NCBI GenBank assembly: GCA_037447655.1
Contig: JBBHKE010000099.1
Span: 252,278-316,277, forward strand
Source: Zygnema cylindricum
Taxonomy: Eukaryota; Streptophyta; Zygnematophyceae; Zygnematales; Zygnemataceae
Length of the DNA: 64,000 nt
Direction of reading: 5' to 3'
The position numbers were made by a program, and so were the translations under genes. The notes beneath the pieces are model-generated. The model had not been told where the DNA came from, ran no database searches, and worked only from the letters and a program-made list of their open reading frames with translations. Shown one piece after another: positions 1 to 11,089 of this stretch. How positions within the stretch are numbered: the stretch's first letter is position 1; each line of letters starts with the position of its first letter.

Positions 1-310
1 TAGAAAAAACTTAAAATTGAGATTAAGTGAATACAATTTATTTAAGCAATAATATTTAAGGAAACTCAAAAAGTATTGGAAATGAAAAAGTTTCCCTTCT
101 CCTACGTTATTAACAAGGAAGCTTTGATATCCCCGCGTTATTTTTTCTGCATCTAATAAAATGTCATACATTTTTTGATATCCACCCTTAAATGTGTACC
201 AACAAACAAGAAAGGAAGATTTTTTCTTTTCTTTTAGCAACCAATAAAGAGTAATAGATTTTCAGCAAAACGTCCGGCTCTATTTTGAGCAATACCCGCC
301 GCGACAGATG

Positions 311-590
311 CTGCCACCGAACTACTTGGATCAGCGCCCGGTGCAGGCGGCGCTGCCGTCGATGTACTTTGATCAGCGCCCTGCGGTGGCAGCGCTGCCG
401 TCGATGTACTTTGATCGGCGCCTTGCGGTGGCGGCGCTGCCGTCGATGTACTTTGATCGGCTCCCTGCGGTGGCGGCGCTGCCGTCGATGTACTTTGATC
501 GGCGCCCTGCGGTGGCGGCGCTGCCGTTTATGTACTTTGATCAGCACCGGGTGCTGGCGGCGCTGCCGTCGATCTAATTTCAACATCGTC
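311..590. repeat. 42-bp GC-rich minisatellite, about 6 units
   Basis: A 42-bp unit recurs with exact spacing: the word gatgtactttgatc begins at 361, 403, 445 and 487, with a variant at 529, and a degenerate unit lies at the left. Being 14 codons long, it leaves several frames open on both strands. The most protein-like reading (minus strand) would be a 14-residue Ala/Pro/Gln/Asp/Ser/Thr repeat, but one unit has a stop (AGT ACA TAA). It is much more GC-rich than its surroundings. I call it a repeat, possibly the decayed repeat domain of a lost gene. Confidence 0.85.
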
Positions 591-646
591 TTGCGGTGGC
601 CTCTCCGCCGTCAATCTCCTTGGAGGAACGCCGAGCGTTGTCGCTG

Positions 647-973
647 TCAATCTATGTGAGCTAGCCTTGACACCTCAGCCACCAAACTATCACGAGCGCT
701 CCCCACAACTGTTATGAAAGTATTTTGAGCAAGGTCTAGCTTTCTCGGCGACACGTCAGCATCAGCGTTGGCTAATCTCACCTTCAGATTATTTTGAGAC
801 ACGGCGAGCGTTGACATCATAAATTTCTCTTGAGCATCCCGCAGAGATGAAACTGTTCTCGGGAGCTTATCTTGAGCAGATTCCAGATCTATCATCAAAT
901 CACTTAAAGCTAATTTAGATTTTCTGAAAGATCTTGAGCAAAAAACATTAACTCTTAATAATTCACAAAACAT
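647..973 (-). pseudogene. Unrecognised ORF fragment next to the 42-bp repeat
   Basis: A 108-codon minus-strand ORF rich in Leu, Ser, Asp and Arg, helix-like in composition, with no motif I recognise. It ends at a stop just upstream (in minus-strand sense) of the 42-bp repeats; a shift of one frame would lead into the Ala/Pro/Ser/Thr reading of those repeats. It could be the N-terminal part of a decayed repeat protein or simply a chance ORF. No promoter or splice evidence was seen. Confidence 0.2.
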
Positions 974-1037
974 ATCACATTACACAGCCGAAGCTCATAA
1001 TAGACAAGAGGAATATTCACCCAAAAAGATTTATAAG

Positions 1038-1576
1038 TGTTCTTGGCCGAAGCCCCTTTACATCATCTCTTCTCTCTTCTCTCTCTTCTCTCTCTTCTTT
1101 AAAGAATCTCTTACTCCAAGATTAATTCTCTATGATTCAATCATATAAGAGTGAAATCTCTGCACAAATACATTGCTGCCTATATACTCGCTACTCTGCA
1201 CTAAGAGACAACAAGGTAAGACTAAGACAAGCATAAATTAGCGTAGAGACGAAGTTTGTCCCTTGCTGATTGTGCACTCTTCAATGAAAGTTCCACGAAG
1301 GAAGGCGCACGCGCTTTCTTCCTTCGAAACATCTAACTCCAAACATTGACTTTACACGTGTCACTTCACGAACACACCTGCACGCAAATTGAAACACTTG
1401 CGCACGAAACAAACACGTGACGCAAAACGAAATAGAACATTTTGTTCGCGGATATCAAAAGTACCGTCGTGAAACACCTTAGTACTTTTTGTATGATGAC
1501 GCGACACTTCGCGTCAAGCAAACAAATGTTGGTATGACGTTTCACGAAATGTCACGAAAACGACAATAACCTAACA
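1038..1576 (-). repeat. 3' LTR of copia element A (left limit uncertain)
   Basis: Read on the minus strand the LTR begins TGTTAGG at 1576, directly after a polypurine tract (AAGAGGGGGAT, 1577-1588). It contains a TATATAG box near 1177-1183 and GA-rich leader sequence. The first 76 bases match 4741-4815, the remnant of the 5' LTR. The far end is set at a TG/CA-type ...AACA at 1038 only by inference; no matching target duplication was found. Confidence 0.6.
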
Positions 1577-1599
1577 ATCCCCCTCTTATTGTCGGAATC

Positions 1600-4500
1600 G
1601 CCAAACTCTTCAAAATAATCCAAGTTTTGGTCGCCCCCTCTCAAATACATCATGCGTAGCTGCTTTCGTCAACTAATCTGCTGCCTCCTCTTTTGTCGGT
1701 ACGTACGAAAATACAATCTCGTTCGCTGTAACCAAATCTCTTACAAAATCTCTCTACAATATTGAGCTTGACTCAATTTAATGTTCCCCTGTTTGTCGCG
1801 TATCACTTCAATCCCCAAAATATTTCGTACTTCTCCAAGATCCGTTACTTTGAAATGTAATTGAAGGTAACGTTTCAACTCATCAATGCGCTCCAACTTG
1901 TCGCATGCCATCAAGAAATCATCCACATAAACAGAAAAGATGATTTGGTCAACTCCTTCACCTTTTACGTAAACTCCAGAATCGGACGTAGTCCGTACAA
2001 ATCCAAACTTTAATAGTACTTGATGAAGTCTCAAATACCAAGTGCGTGGCGCTTGTTTCAAACCATATAAAGACTTTCTCAAACGCCATACATTTCCTTC
2101 CTGCAAAGGAGAGACACCTTCCAGTACCTTGATATATACCTCTTCCTCCTAACTCACCATTTAAAAACGCTGTTTCCACGTCCATTTGATGGACGTGCTT
2201 TTTCCTCGTCGCTCCAAGTGCAATAATACTCCATAGTGAGTCGAACTTCACCACTGGAGCATAAGTCTCCTTAAAATCAATTCCCTCACGTTGTTGGAAG
2301 CCGTTACAAACAAGCCTCGCCTTGTACTTAATAATTTCACCTGAAGCTCCAATTTTGGTCTTAAAGACCCACTTTGCATCAATCGCCTTTTTCCCCTCAG
2401 GTAATTTCACTTCCTCAAAAGTTCGATTATCAACCATCGATTTAAATTCTTTCTCCCACGCTGGTTTCCATTTACTCTCCCAATCGGTCGAACTCCTTGC
2501 CTCGACATAAGATTGAGGGTCGCCGGTCATATATTCCGTAAGTGATTGCTACAAAAGAAACTCCGTCTCTTTAGCATCGGAAAGAAAATAATGCGAATTG
2601 GATGCATTTTCCCCTTTTCGATCGTAAGTAAGTTTCTCCGGTTTTTTCCCCTTTGTAATCCGAGAGCTCCTCCTAATAACTTGCTCCTCCTCCTCCTCTT
2701 TCTCTTCCTCGGATTCAATTTCAATTTCCTTCTCACTCGATTTAGAACTGGATTTAGAGCTTTGAGATTTTCGAATGTTTGAAGGAGCTCGGGAATCCAA
2801 AGATCTGTAACTCTTTCTTTCAAATTCAACTTCAACCGTTTTTCCCAATTTCTTTTTCTGACTTTTTATATTCGGTTCCTCATCGGATTCCGAATCCCCA
2901 ATAAATGAAAAATTCTCAATTTCACTCTCCTCATAAAAATCCAAATTCCCCACGGAATTCATGGCGAATTTGAGATCTTCATGAAAATCCACATTCCAAG
3001 ATTCCTCCACGGTGTGACGAGCCAGATCATATAGTCGGTACAAATTCCCCTTCGCGCTATAACCAACAAAAATTCCTGGCCAACACCTTGGAGCAAATTT
3101 CCCTTTCTTCTTAATTGATTCCACATAAACCGTGGCATGACATCCCCAAATTCTCAAATGATGAACTGTGGGCTTTCTCCCACTCCATAACTCCTCCGGT
3201 GTTTTACTTTCGGAAACCGAAGTGAGTCTTCGGTTAAAAATATAATTCGTCGTAAGAATCGCATCTCCCCACAAAAACATCTCTCGTCCGGAGCTATGAA
3301 CCATCGCACGGACCATTTCTTGTAAGGTACGATTCTTCCTCTCGGCCACTCCATTTGACTCCGGAGAATAAGGCGCCGTGAATTGATGCCTTATCCCCCA
3401 CTCCTTACAATACCCCTCAAAAACAACAAACTCCCCTCCATTATCCGAACGAATGGATTTAAGCTTCTTATCAATTTGCCTTTCGGCCATTACATGCCAT
3501 TCTTTATATTTTTCAAATGCATCCGATTTCTTTTTCAATAAATACACCCATGACTTCCGGGAGAAGTCATCAACAATCACCAAAGTATACTTGTTACCTC
3601 CAATTGTCTCGGGTTTAATATGTCCACAAAGATCGATGTGAACAACCTCCAAAGGACTTTGAGCTCGATGCTTGATGTCTTTATTCGGATGGGATTTCCG
3701 AATTTGACGTCCTTTGCTACATCCTCCGCATCCATTCACCTTCTCACCGGATGCGAGGTCCAAACCCCTCACCGAAGAATGACGAATCATCTTCTTCAAA
3801 CTTACCTCGGATGTGTGACACATTCGATGATGCCATAAGGTAAGATCACCTTTCAACTCCGAAATTTGGTGTGAAATTCCCTCGGTGGGAACTTTAGATT
3901 TCGGCCTCCTCCATAAGAGCCGACTATGATTCGCATCCGTTACAACTCCTTCTCCAATTACATTCCCCTTCTCATTCCAAATATCGATAGATTGATCACC
4001 TCTCGCAAGTAAGCTTCCACCACTCTTTTGTATTTGTGGAACGCTTAACAAATTGACCGAACCGTCCGGAATATAAAGAGTATTTTGTAGACGATACTCC
4101 GTCGATCTCTCTTTCCTATCATTATCCCATGAAAGGAGATCAAGCCGAACCATGCCAACCGTACCAACCAAAATGACATGGCCGCTTGCAACCGTAATAA
4201 ACTTTGAAACCGTGAGTTCCCTCATATCATCGAACAAGGTAGCATCCGTGCAAACATGGTGAGATGCCCCCGTATCAATAATCCACTCTTTCTCCAAATT
4301 TCCTCCACTACATACCAAATCAAGGGTAAGGTTAAGAACCGGAAAATCATCACCGGTTTCATTACCATAGTCAAAGTAATTAGCACTACCATAACCACGA
4401 CCACCATTGCGGCGTCCTCCTCGGCCGCCACCTCGGGCGCCTCTATCACCTCGTCTACCTCCTCTTCCACTTCCGGAATCTCCACTCTTTGCATAACATT

Positions 4501-4738
4501 GAGGGATCGTATGCCCCCACTTACCGCAAAAGTAACATTGCTTGTCCTTATCCGGACAAGATGAAGACAAATGTCCAAGCCGGTTACACCGGTAGCATGC
4601 CACATTGGAAAGATCCGAAGGGACCTTCGGTGGACGACCTTGATCCATCTTGTTGCCTCGGCCGCCACCACCACCTCTCGGGCCACCTCCTCTACCACCT
4701 CATCTACCACCGGAGTAGTTAAGATCCGGGGTTTCGGG
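1600..4738 (-). pseudogene. copia element A: gag end, protease, integrase, RT (broken)
   Basis: Remains of a Ty1/copia polyprotein. A long open stretch (4648-2549) holds, in order, two CCHC zinc knuckles of gag, the protease motif DTGA (in WIIDTGASHHVC), a GAG-pre-integrase HxxxC-type region, and the DDE integrase core (IDLCGH, RSDNGGEF, NGVAERKN). The frame is lost near 2530, where reverse transcriptase begins (2530-1958), and again near 2140; the last RT block (2106-1741) keeps the catalytic YVDD. RNase H is almost entirely deleted: after 1741 the sequence jumps to the C-terminal VPTKEEAAD..LTKA piece (about 1735-1640). The N-terminal gag is missing as well. The order gag-PR-IN-RT-RH is that of copia. 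It is non-functional as it stands. Confidence 0.92.
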
Positions 4739-4740
4739 AG

Positions 4741-4815
4741 TGACACTTCGCGTCAAGAAAACAAATGTTGGTATGACGCTTCGCGAAATGTCGCGAAAAC
4801 GACAATAACACAACA
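4741..4815 (-). repeat. 75-bp remnant of the 5' LTR of copia element A
   Basis: Minus-strand start TGTTGTGTTATTGTCG at 4815. The block 4741-4815 repeats the first ~76 bases of the 3' LTR (1501-1576) with a few substitutions, mostly C/T and G/A. It abuts zinc-knuckle-proximal gag directly, so the rest of the 5' LTR, the primer-binding site and most of gag were removed in one deletion. Confidence 0.8.
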
Positions 4816-5213
4816 TTTTCTAGCTTCCGATTCTGCCATAGTCGTAAGCAGTGACGTCATATTCAAAATAAGTCATATGACGAACATGGCAGTTGCGAGA
4901 GATTCCAGTACAGATTTGTCGTTTTCTGCGAATTTGTTGATACAGGCGCACATAGGAAGGAAGATACTGGCGTGAAGGTTGATGAGGTCACTGTAGATAG
5001 ACAAAATTCCTAACAGTAAGGGAATAATTCTTAAGGAACCCGTGTAAAATTTCATTAACCCGGTTTCACAACAACTTATATATGCCATAGCTGAAAAATA
5101 CCTTATGTATTCTAAATAGAGAGAAGAACGAGTAGAGATTCTAGAAAAGCTTTTGAAAGTAGATAAGCAAACACAAAAATGGTTGAGGAAAAAGCTTGAG
5201 CTGAATTTAACTT
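4816..5213. other. No gene seen
   Basis: Unique-looking, moderately AT-rich sequence. Short ORFs on both strands have no recognisable motif and no start context worth reporting. Confidence 0.5.
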
Positions 5214-6040
5214 AGGGTACGGCCCCATATGGGTAAATTTCGTTTTTTTCCTGTCGTTTTACTTTCAAACGTAGCGCGGTACTGCTAAAGTTGCAACCGT
5301 ACGAAGAAATCGCAAATTTGTAGAGTACAATTTTCGTCATCTTCTAACTTAGGATGTACGAAAATTTGTCGTCTTGTATTTAATCGCCCCACTGTCATGT
5401 GATTTTCAAACATATCATAAAATACACAGGCGATGTGTTTTAAATAAAGTAGAACCGTTTTTTCAAATAGTAAAACGTATTTTCACGTGTTAAAAGTTTT
5501 CTGAAATTTTTGACGACTGTAAAAAGTACAGGGCTGTTTGTTTTTGTTCGCATGAACTTTGTACAGTTTTTTTTTGAAGGGGTCTCGATGGTGCAGTGTC
5601 ATTTCACGTAAAGGTGAAAAATCTGCGAAGTCATGGCGGCCGGACAGGAGAGGTTTACGGAAAGGCACGTCGTACAGCCACGGCTGCAAAGCTGTACGTC
5701 TACGATGTCACGCAATGACATGCGACATGCCAAATAGTTTCAATAAATACAATGTGTCTTGCGAAGCTTCAAAAAGTTTCTAAAAATACGGTGCGGCAAG
5801 ACAGATTGTACACGGTGATAGCCGTCACGAGCATTGTCGACTTATACAATCGTCACACCCTTAAGTAACAATTACGTTGTTACACATACGGACACTTTGA
5901 AATCCGAGTCCGCCGGATTTGCGCTAAAAAACAAAGTAAAGTAAGTTAGGGTACGGCCCCATGTACTTGTAGCTTAGCGAACTTACTTTGTTTTTTAAGG
6001 CGGATCCGACGGACTCGGATTTCAAGTGTCTCTATGTGTT
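5214..6040. mobile_element. Harbinger-like terminus and ~62-bp inverted repeat
   Basis: Two copies of the terminal word TTAGGGTACGGCCCCAT occur at about 5213 and 5946 in the same orientation. The second is followed by sequence that is the inverse complement of 17118-17155, another copy of this terminus. Around it, 5883-5944 and 5981-6040 form an imperfect inverted repeat (each arm contains gaaatccgagtccg). The same terminus family, with TAA/TTA next to GGGTA, bounds the 17.7-19.3 kb element. A PIF/Harbinger-type MITE or nested remnants is the likely origin. No transposase is present. Confidence 0.5.
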
Positions 6041-6116
6041 TACTCGAAATTGTTACTTAAGTCTGTGACAATTGTATACATTGTTACACCGTTACACATA
6101 GTATTGAAAAGCTTAT

Positions 6117-6345
6117 TACACCTGGCATGCCACGCTATCACGCTATATACAGTGAAAAATATATTACAGTATATTATAAAGTACTATTATATAGCGTACT
6201 ATATTTTTTCTAATTATCGCCGATAAGGAATTTGTTGGTCTCGTAGAGATATATCGAGACCCTTCACCGTTTGATTACCGATAACTATCGATATCGGTGT
6301 TATTGCGATAAATTTCTTGCCGATACACAACACTACAAAATACTA
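6117..6345 (+). repeat. Dispersed AT-rich repeat R1, copy 1
   Basis: Starts near the word cctggcatgccacgctat and ends in gatacacaacactacaaaatac. It contains internal palindromic words (ttatcgccgataa, cgataactatcgatatcgg). Two further copies are at 6960-7192 and, inverted, at 29930-30150. No terminal inverted repeat or ORF was seen. After it, 6346-6560 continues with many ATCGATA/ATCGGCGATAA words. Confidence 0.7.
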
Positions 6346-6959
6346 ATGTTATGTATTGGTAAATATTTGCCAACAACCGATATGGGGCTTCTTCCGTGTA
6401 CCCAATAATCGATATATTGGTACGATATATTGAAATCAATGTTATCGCTGATAAATACACGGTATTTTTCGGTTGTTATCAGTGTTATCGCCGATAAATA
6501 CCCGATATTTATCTGTTATTATCGGCGATAACATCGATATCGATAACGATCGGCAATATATGTACGCACAGTGCAGATGAATGTACGACTAGTACACTCC
6601 ACTGTACGTGTTATTCCCCATACGCGCCGCGGACCCCCTTCCCCCCGATTTCAGTAAAAATCGCAATTTTTCCTTTATTATTTCTAATTTAAGGGGGTTT
6701 TACTTGGGAACCTTTCCAGAATGTCCTTTTGACTACTATTTTTTTATAAATGGCAGTTAATGGCGGCAGTCTGACAGATTTGTTCGTCTGCTTTGTTCGT
6801 CTATTCCTCTGGTTTTTGAAAAAGTTAGATTTTACAATTTTACAATGTAATTTTTTTTTTTTTTTCGGTACTATAATTTTAGATTTATAAACTATTATTT
6901 TAAATTTGTCAAAGTTTATGTGACGTGCTATCTGTAATAAATTTCAATTAAACAGCACA

Positions 6960-7192
6960 CGGAACAAAATCTTACACGTGGCATACCACGCTATGTAAAA
7001 TCAATAATATAATACAATATGTTATAAAGTACTATTGTATGCATACTATATTTTTTTAAGTTATCGCCGATATAGAATTTATTGTTCTCGGAGCGATATA
7101 TCGGGACTTCTGACCGTTCGATAACAAATAACTATCGGTATCGGTGTTATCGCTATAATTTTTTTACCGATACACAACACTACAAAATACCA
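6960..7192 (+). repeat. Dispersed AT-rich repeat R1, copy 2
   Basis: Same left word (ttacacgtggcataccacgct) and same right end (gatacacaacactacaaaatac) as copy 1, with scattered substitutions. Confidence 0.7.
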
Positions 7193-7221
7193 TTTCATGA
7201 GCCATTCACCTGTTATCACTA

Positions 7222-7797
7222 CATTGCCAATCGTTAATAACTTTTATAATTATTAGTGTTAAAAAATTATTAGTGTTTTTAACGCTAATTTGAGTTTTTC
7301 AAGATTTCGAAAAAAAAAAATTAATCTAATTGATCCATAACGTCGATTTGGGTACATCGTTTCTGCCATCAAGATCTTCACAGTAAAATAGGTAAGAGTA
7401 CAAAATCTGACAAATCGTACACCGTCGCGTCCTATTACTCTAATTTATTCATAACTCTCATTTGGGTTTTCTGCCATATATTTAATACGCGATCAATATC
7501 TTTACAATAAAAGAGGTACAATCTCATTTCACCTTTTATTCCGAGCACAGTTTTACGTGCGATCGCGAAATCCATGTTCCGTACTTTTTTACTTAACAAA
7601 GTACCATTTTGTACGGCCTGACACGTACGTACACCACATTATTCAAGAAGATCATAAATTAAAAATTGTAACGCTAATTCACCAGAACTTTAATTAAGGT
7701 AAACAAAAATTAGTGTTATTAATTCAATTTCAAGTTTTGGGGTCAAAATTTCGAGGTGCTGATGTAGCGTTCATAACGCTAATAACAATTGGCGGTG
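7222..7797. mobile_element. MITE family M1 (TA target site), copy 1
   Basis: The left end CATTGCCAATCGTTAATAAC (after TA at 7220-7221) and the right end, read inversely CACCGCCAATTGTTATTAGC (before TA at 7798-7799), form terminal inverted repeats. The ends match those of the copies at 16070-16586 and 55958-56404. No coding capacity. TA flanks on both sides suggest a Tc1/mariner-type mobilising transposase, which is inference. Confidence 0.75.
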
Positions 7798-7799
7798 TA

Positions 7800-8042
7800 T
7801 TGTACGTGAGGAGGAAAATGGTGGTTACATATTTCATCTAAAACAACCTTTGAAATGAAAATAAAGAAAATAATTTTAAGAAGGTATTAAAAAACTTACA
7901 GGAAATAAATGCAACAATAAAGGAAACGAAGAAACAAGAAATTTGCAATGAAAAAGAAAAAAAACATATTCCAATAAAGAATATATTTTCTAACGAGTTA
8001 TCGATGATATTAAAATGCAAAAACAACCATAGGAGACCCCAA
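7800..8042. other. No gene seen
   Basis: A-rich spacer with poly-A/AAG runs between the M1 MITE and the LTR element. Confidence 0.5.
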
Positions 8043-9100
8043 TGTTAATATTTGTGTATTTTCTAGGTTTGTAAATAGGATAGAAAAAGGCAGAGGCAGT
8101 CTGCCTCTAACTCCCCTCTCCAAGCCCCCACACTTGTTGTAGTCACTGAAGGCTGGATAGGGAGCTAGAGCCATTGGCTGCCTAAAGCTTTGTAGCAGAC
8201 AGGTAGCAGAAAATAGATGGGTTTACCAAAAGTATTGACGGACCCAGGAATTAATCCTGGAACCTGTCGTCCGTCAATATAGCCATTAGCTTTGTCCGTT
8301 TAGTTTAGGACTAGTGCTACGACATATAGGGTTTTATAAATATATAAATATATACCCGTAGACGAATTCATTTAACGGCGCGAATAGATTCGTAGAACAT
8401 AGAAACAGTTCAGAGTTGTACGGTTTGCGCGAAACTAATACCGCGCATTTGTTTCGACGGCGAAACGAATACTGCAAAACAAATACTGCGCACATATTTT
8501 CGACGGGTAAGAATGAATACCGGATTTAATTGACGGCCGTGGTGCTAGCCGAGATTTCGGAATGCCCACATTGGCGTTTTCTAACGCCGCCACTCCAAAT
8601 GACACGTGGAAATGCGATGGAGGATTGCGGAATCTCCGGAGTGCAAGATAACAAGTTTGGATGTGACATTTGTCACCTGTATGGTCTTGCCGTACAGTTG
8701 CCGTACAGAAAGTACTCCGGCGTATCTACTTTTATGTACGCTACAGTCATGTGATTGGCACCGTACTTCAGTAGAATGGGTTTAGAGAGGGACTATGACT
8801 TAGAATATGTTTGGTAGGTAGTTAAGTCTCCCAGAGAGCACCTTTTACAAATGGCAAACTTTGGCCAGCCATAACAACCAATTCAGTTGACCATTTTCAG
8901 TTATTCTTTTTGATGCAGACTCAAGGGAGTCTAAGCTACACATGGGTGTAGTCGGTCAAAGTTTTTGCCCCTGTGGGTGGTTGCATTTCTAAGGGAATGT
9001 CAAAGTGGGTGAATGTGTCTAAATCTCATATTATAACTTCGAATTCTCTGGTGGAACTGAGCACACTGAAAGTCTTATTTCACAAGGGTGAAGCTGTAAT
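8043..9100 (+). repeat. 5' LTR of gag-only element (LTR family L1)
   Basis: Begins TGTTAATATTTGTGTATTTT. It is paired at about 1.05 kb length with 11090-12129, both sharing the same order of words up to ggtgaagctgtaat. It contains a tRNA-like segment on the opposite strand (8237-8300), an AT-rich TATA-like stretch (tataaatatataaatata, about 8334-8352) and a possible leader. The 3' limit is where the two LTR copies diverge; no clear 5-bp target duplication was found. Confidence 0.85.
8237..8300 (-). other. tRNA-like segment inside the LTR
   Basis: On the minus strand the 64-nt segment has 7-nt ends AACGGAC and GTCCGTC that pair at 6 of 7 positions. Just before the 3' end is a perfect T-arm-like hairpin: CCAGG, 7-nt loop ATTAATT, CCTGG. 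A-box-like AAGCTAATGGC lies after the 5' stem. It is about 8 nt short of a normal tRNA and has no convincing anticodon arm. It is therefore tRNA-derived or tRNA-mimicking rather than a working tRNA gene. Confidence 0.55.
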
Positions 9101-9200
9101 GGGGTTCAGAGTGTCAAGGAGTCAATCATTTGGGTTTATATCAAGTTGGAATCGGCACTATCTAGATTAATTTCTTTTTGATCTGCGAATTCTGTGTGGC

Positions 9201-10780
9201 AATGGAGCTCATAGTATTTCAGGTTATGGGCCCACCATCTAGGGTGCATATGTTCGATGGAACAGACATCACTTAATTGGAGTTTACGATGGAGGGGTTT
9301 CTTTTCGAGAAGCACTTATGGGGAATTGTTTCGGGACAAGTGAGGTGTTCGCCACCAGGCTTTGGAGGAGCTCACTATATAGAATCATCTAGGGCTGCCC
9401 AAAAAACCAACCGGAATTCAGATGCAACGGAAGGTGAAGGGAAAATCATTACCGTGGAAATGGAAATATGGGAGAAGGATAAAGGGACACCTATGGTGAG
9501 GGGAGCTAGGATCTCGGCTACGGTTCCACTTTTGGGGGCTATAACTGAACCAAAAACCGAAGAAAATGATAGAAAAATTTGGGAATATAAAAACACTATA
9601 GCAAAACATCTCATACTTAGATATGTGTCTAAGTCCATATCTATCACTCTTTTAAGTCTAATCAAGTGTTCGGAAATCTAGGAAACACTACTTCAGATAT
9701 ATAAGAGTGAGACTATACACAGGCACTAGTTAGTAAAACAAGAAATAAAGGCCTATGTTTATAAAGGTGGGTAGCATGATAGAGTTTTGCAATGATATTG
9801 TTGCATTATATGTTGAGCTTGCTAGTGCGGGATATGTAGAATCTGAGGAGAGAAAGATTAATACAGTAATCATGAAACTCCCAGATGAGTACGAAGACAA
9901 CATTTACCGTATGCAGGGAATGGATGGCTCCTCGTGGACTTGGAGCATCACCATGGGGATAATACTTGTGAGGGAATGCACCTTCGAGCTTCGTAGGGGA
10001 AGTGAAAGGGTGACTGCATTTACAGCTGGTGGTGACTGGCGGAAGCGTGATGAGAGGAACGGCGTTGACGAGCGGAAGCGTGATGAGAGGAAGAAAGACA
10101 AAGGTAAACCTTATCAAAACTTTGGTGGAAAGAGAGTGAGAAGAAAAGAAAAGGGAGCTTTGGAAAAAAGGGTTTGCTTCTTTTTTAGGGAACTGGGTCA
10201 CCATATGAGGAGTGTCCTGGTTTAGAAGAACTTAGAAGTTGGCGTGTGAAAGAGGAGAAAGAGGATGAAGAAATCTTGGAGCTTCTTCACATCGGTAGAA
10301 TGGAGAAGAGAGAAAAGTACACAGAAACTCCACGAAGGCAACAGTGTGCTTTTGGAGTAATAAGGGAAGTAAAGAGAGGGGAGGCACTTGAGGATGTCAA
10401 GAAGTGTATAGTGGATGACTTAGAAATGCGAAAGTCAGATCTAGGATCCATAAGTGAAAATGGAAAAGGTAAAATTAATGAGGATAGTTTTAAAGATAAT
10501 TAGGAAACAGAAAACTGGTCAGAAAGGGAGACTTCAACGGATTCCGAGGAAAGGGGAGAAGTGAAACTCGAAGGGATTTTAAAGGATAAGGGAGAAGAGG
10601 AATATTTAATGAAAGGTTTAGGGGAGGAGAAATATTTATTGGGAATAAATTTAGAAAGTGAGAGTGGAAAGAAATCCATGGGAGAGAGTGAGGAAAGTTC
10701 ATGTTTTGGGGGTAATGGGTTTGACATCACTAAAAGGAGTGATGACATTTATGAAGGTGTGACTATAAAAGGGTTAGCCT
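9201..10780 (+). pseudogene. copia-type gag, decayed, without pol
   Basis: Starts at an ATG at 9201 and reads through a stop into a copia gag N-terminus: FDGTD, then EFTMEGFLFEKHLWGIV, which matches the family's W-x-F/M-E-x-L...LWGIV pattern. Further gag sequence lies in 9755-10225 (LPDEYED; then a basic Arg/Lys/Asp/Glu repeat rich in DERKRDERK) and ends in a damaged zinc knuckle (CFFFRELGHHMRSV, where the second and last Cys are lost). An acidic Glu/Ser/Lys-rich tail follows to 10780. No protease, integrase, RT or RNase H follows before the polypurine tract. Several frameshifts and stops are present. Confidence 0.75.
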
Positions 10781-11077
10781 AAGGGTGTTTGTTGCAGATT
10801 AGAGATGGGGCTGGTTGTTCGAATTGCAAGAGGGAAAGTGGATTTAGTGTGGATGGAAAAGAGATGAGGTGGATAAAATCTTTGTTCGGATTTATGATAA
10901 GTGGGATGCTAAATGAAATGTGTGATGCAATTATTATTTCATTTCATCTAATGCATTGTTTTAAATACGAGAGCATTTTTCTTAAGTTATACAAAAGGAA
11001 AAAGAAAAGAAAAAAGAAAAAGGGGAGGGAGTGTTTTGTTTATTTTGTTTGTAGGAGTTGAAAGGAAGTAGACTAGA

Positions 11078-11089
11078 AAATAAGGGGAG
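11078..11089 (+). other. Polypurine tract of the gag-only element
   Basis: AAATAAGGGGAG immediately precedes the 3' LTR start TGTTGAT at 11090. The same tract in minus orientation precedes the LTRs at 46372 and (AATAAGGGGAA) 35943, tying the three elements into one family. Confidence 0.8.

Noticed and set aside
285-659. Plus-strand Arg/Cys-rich ORF over the 42-bp repeat
   Set aside because: All three frames are open because of the 42-bp period; this frame has an implausible composition and no start context.
6200-6560. Replication origin or regulatory palindromes (ATCGATA, TTATCGCCGATAA)
   Set aside because: The words belong to the dispersed repeat R1 and occur in its other copies.
8237-8300. 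A functional tRNA gene
   Set aside because: Too short, no credible anticodon arm, and present only within LTRs; kept as tRNA-like.
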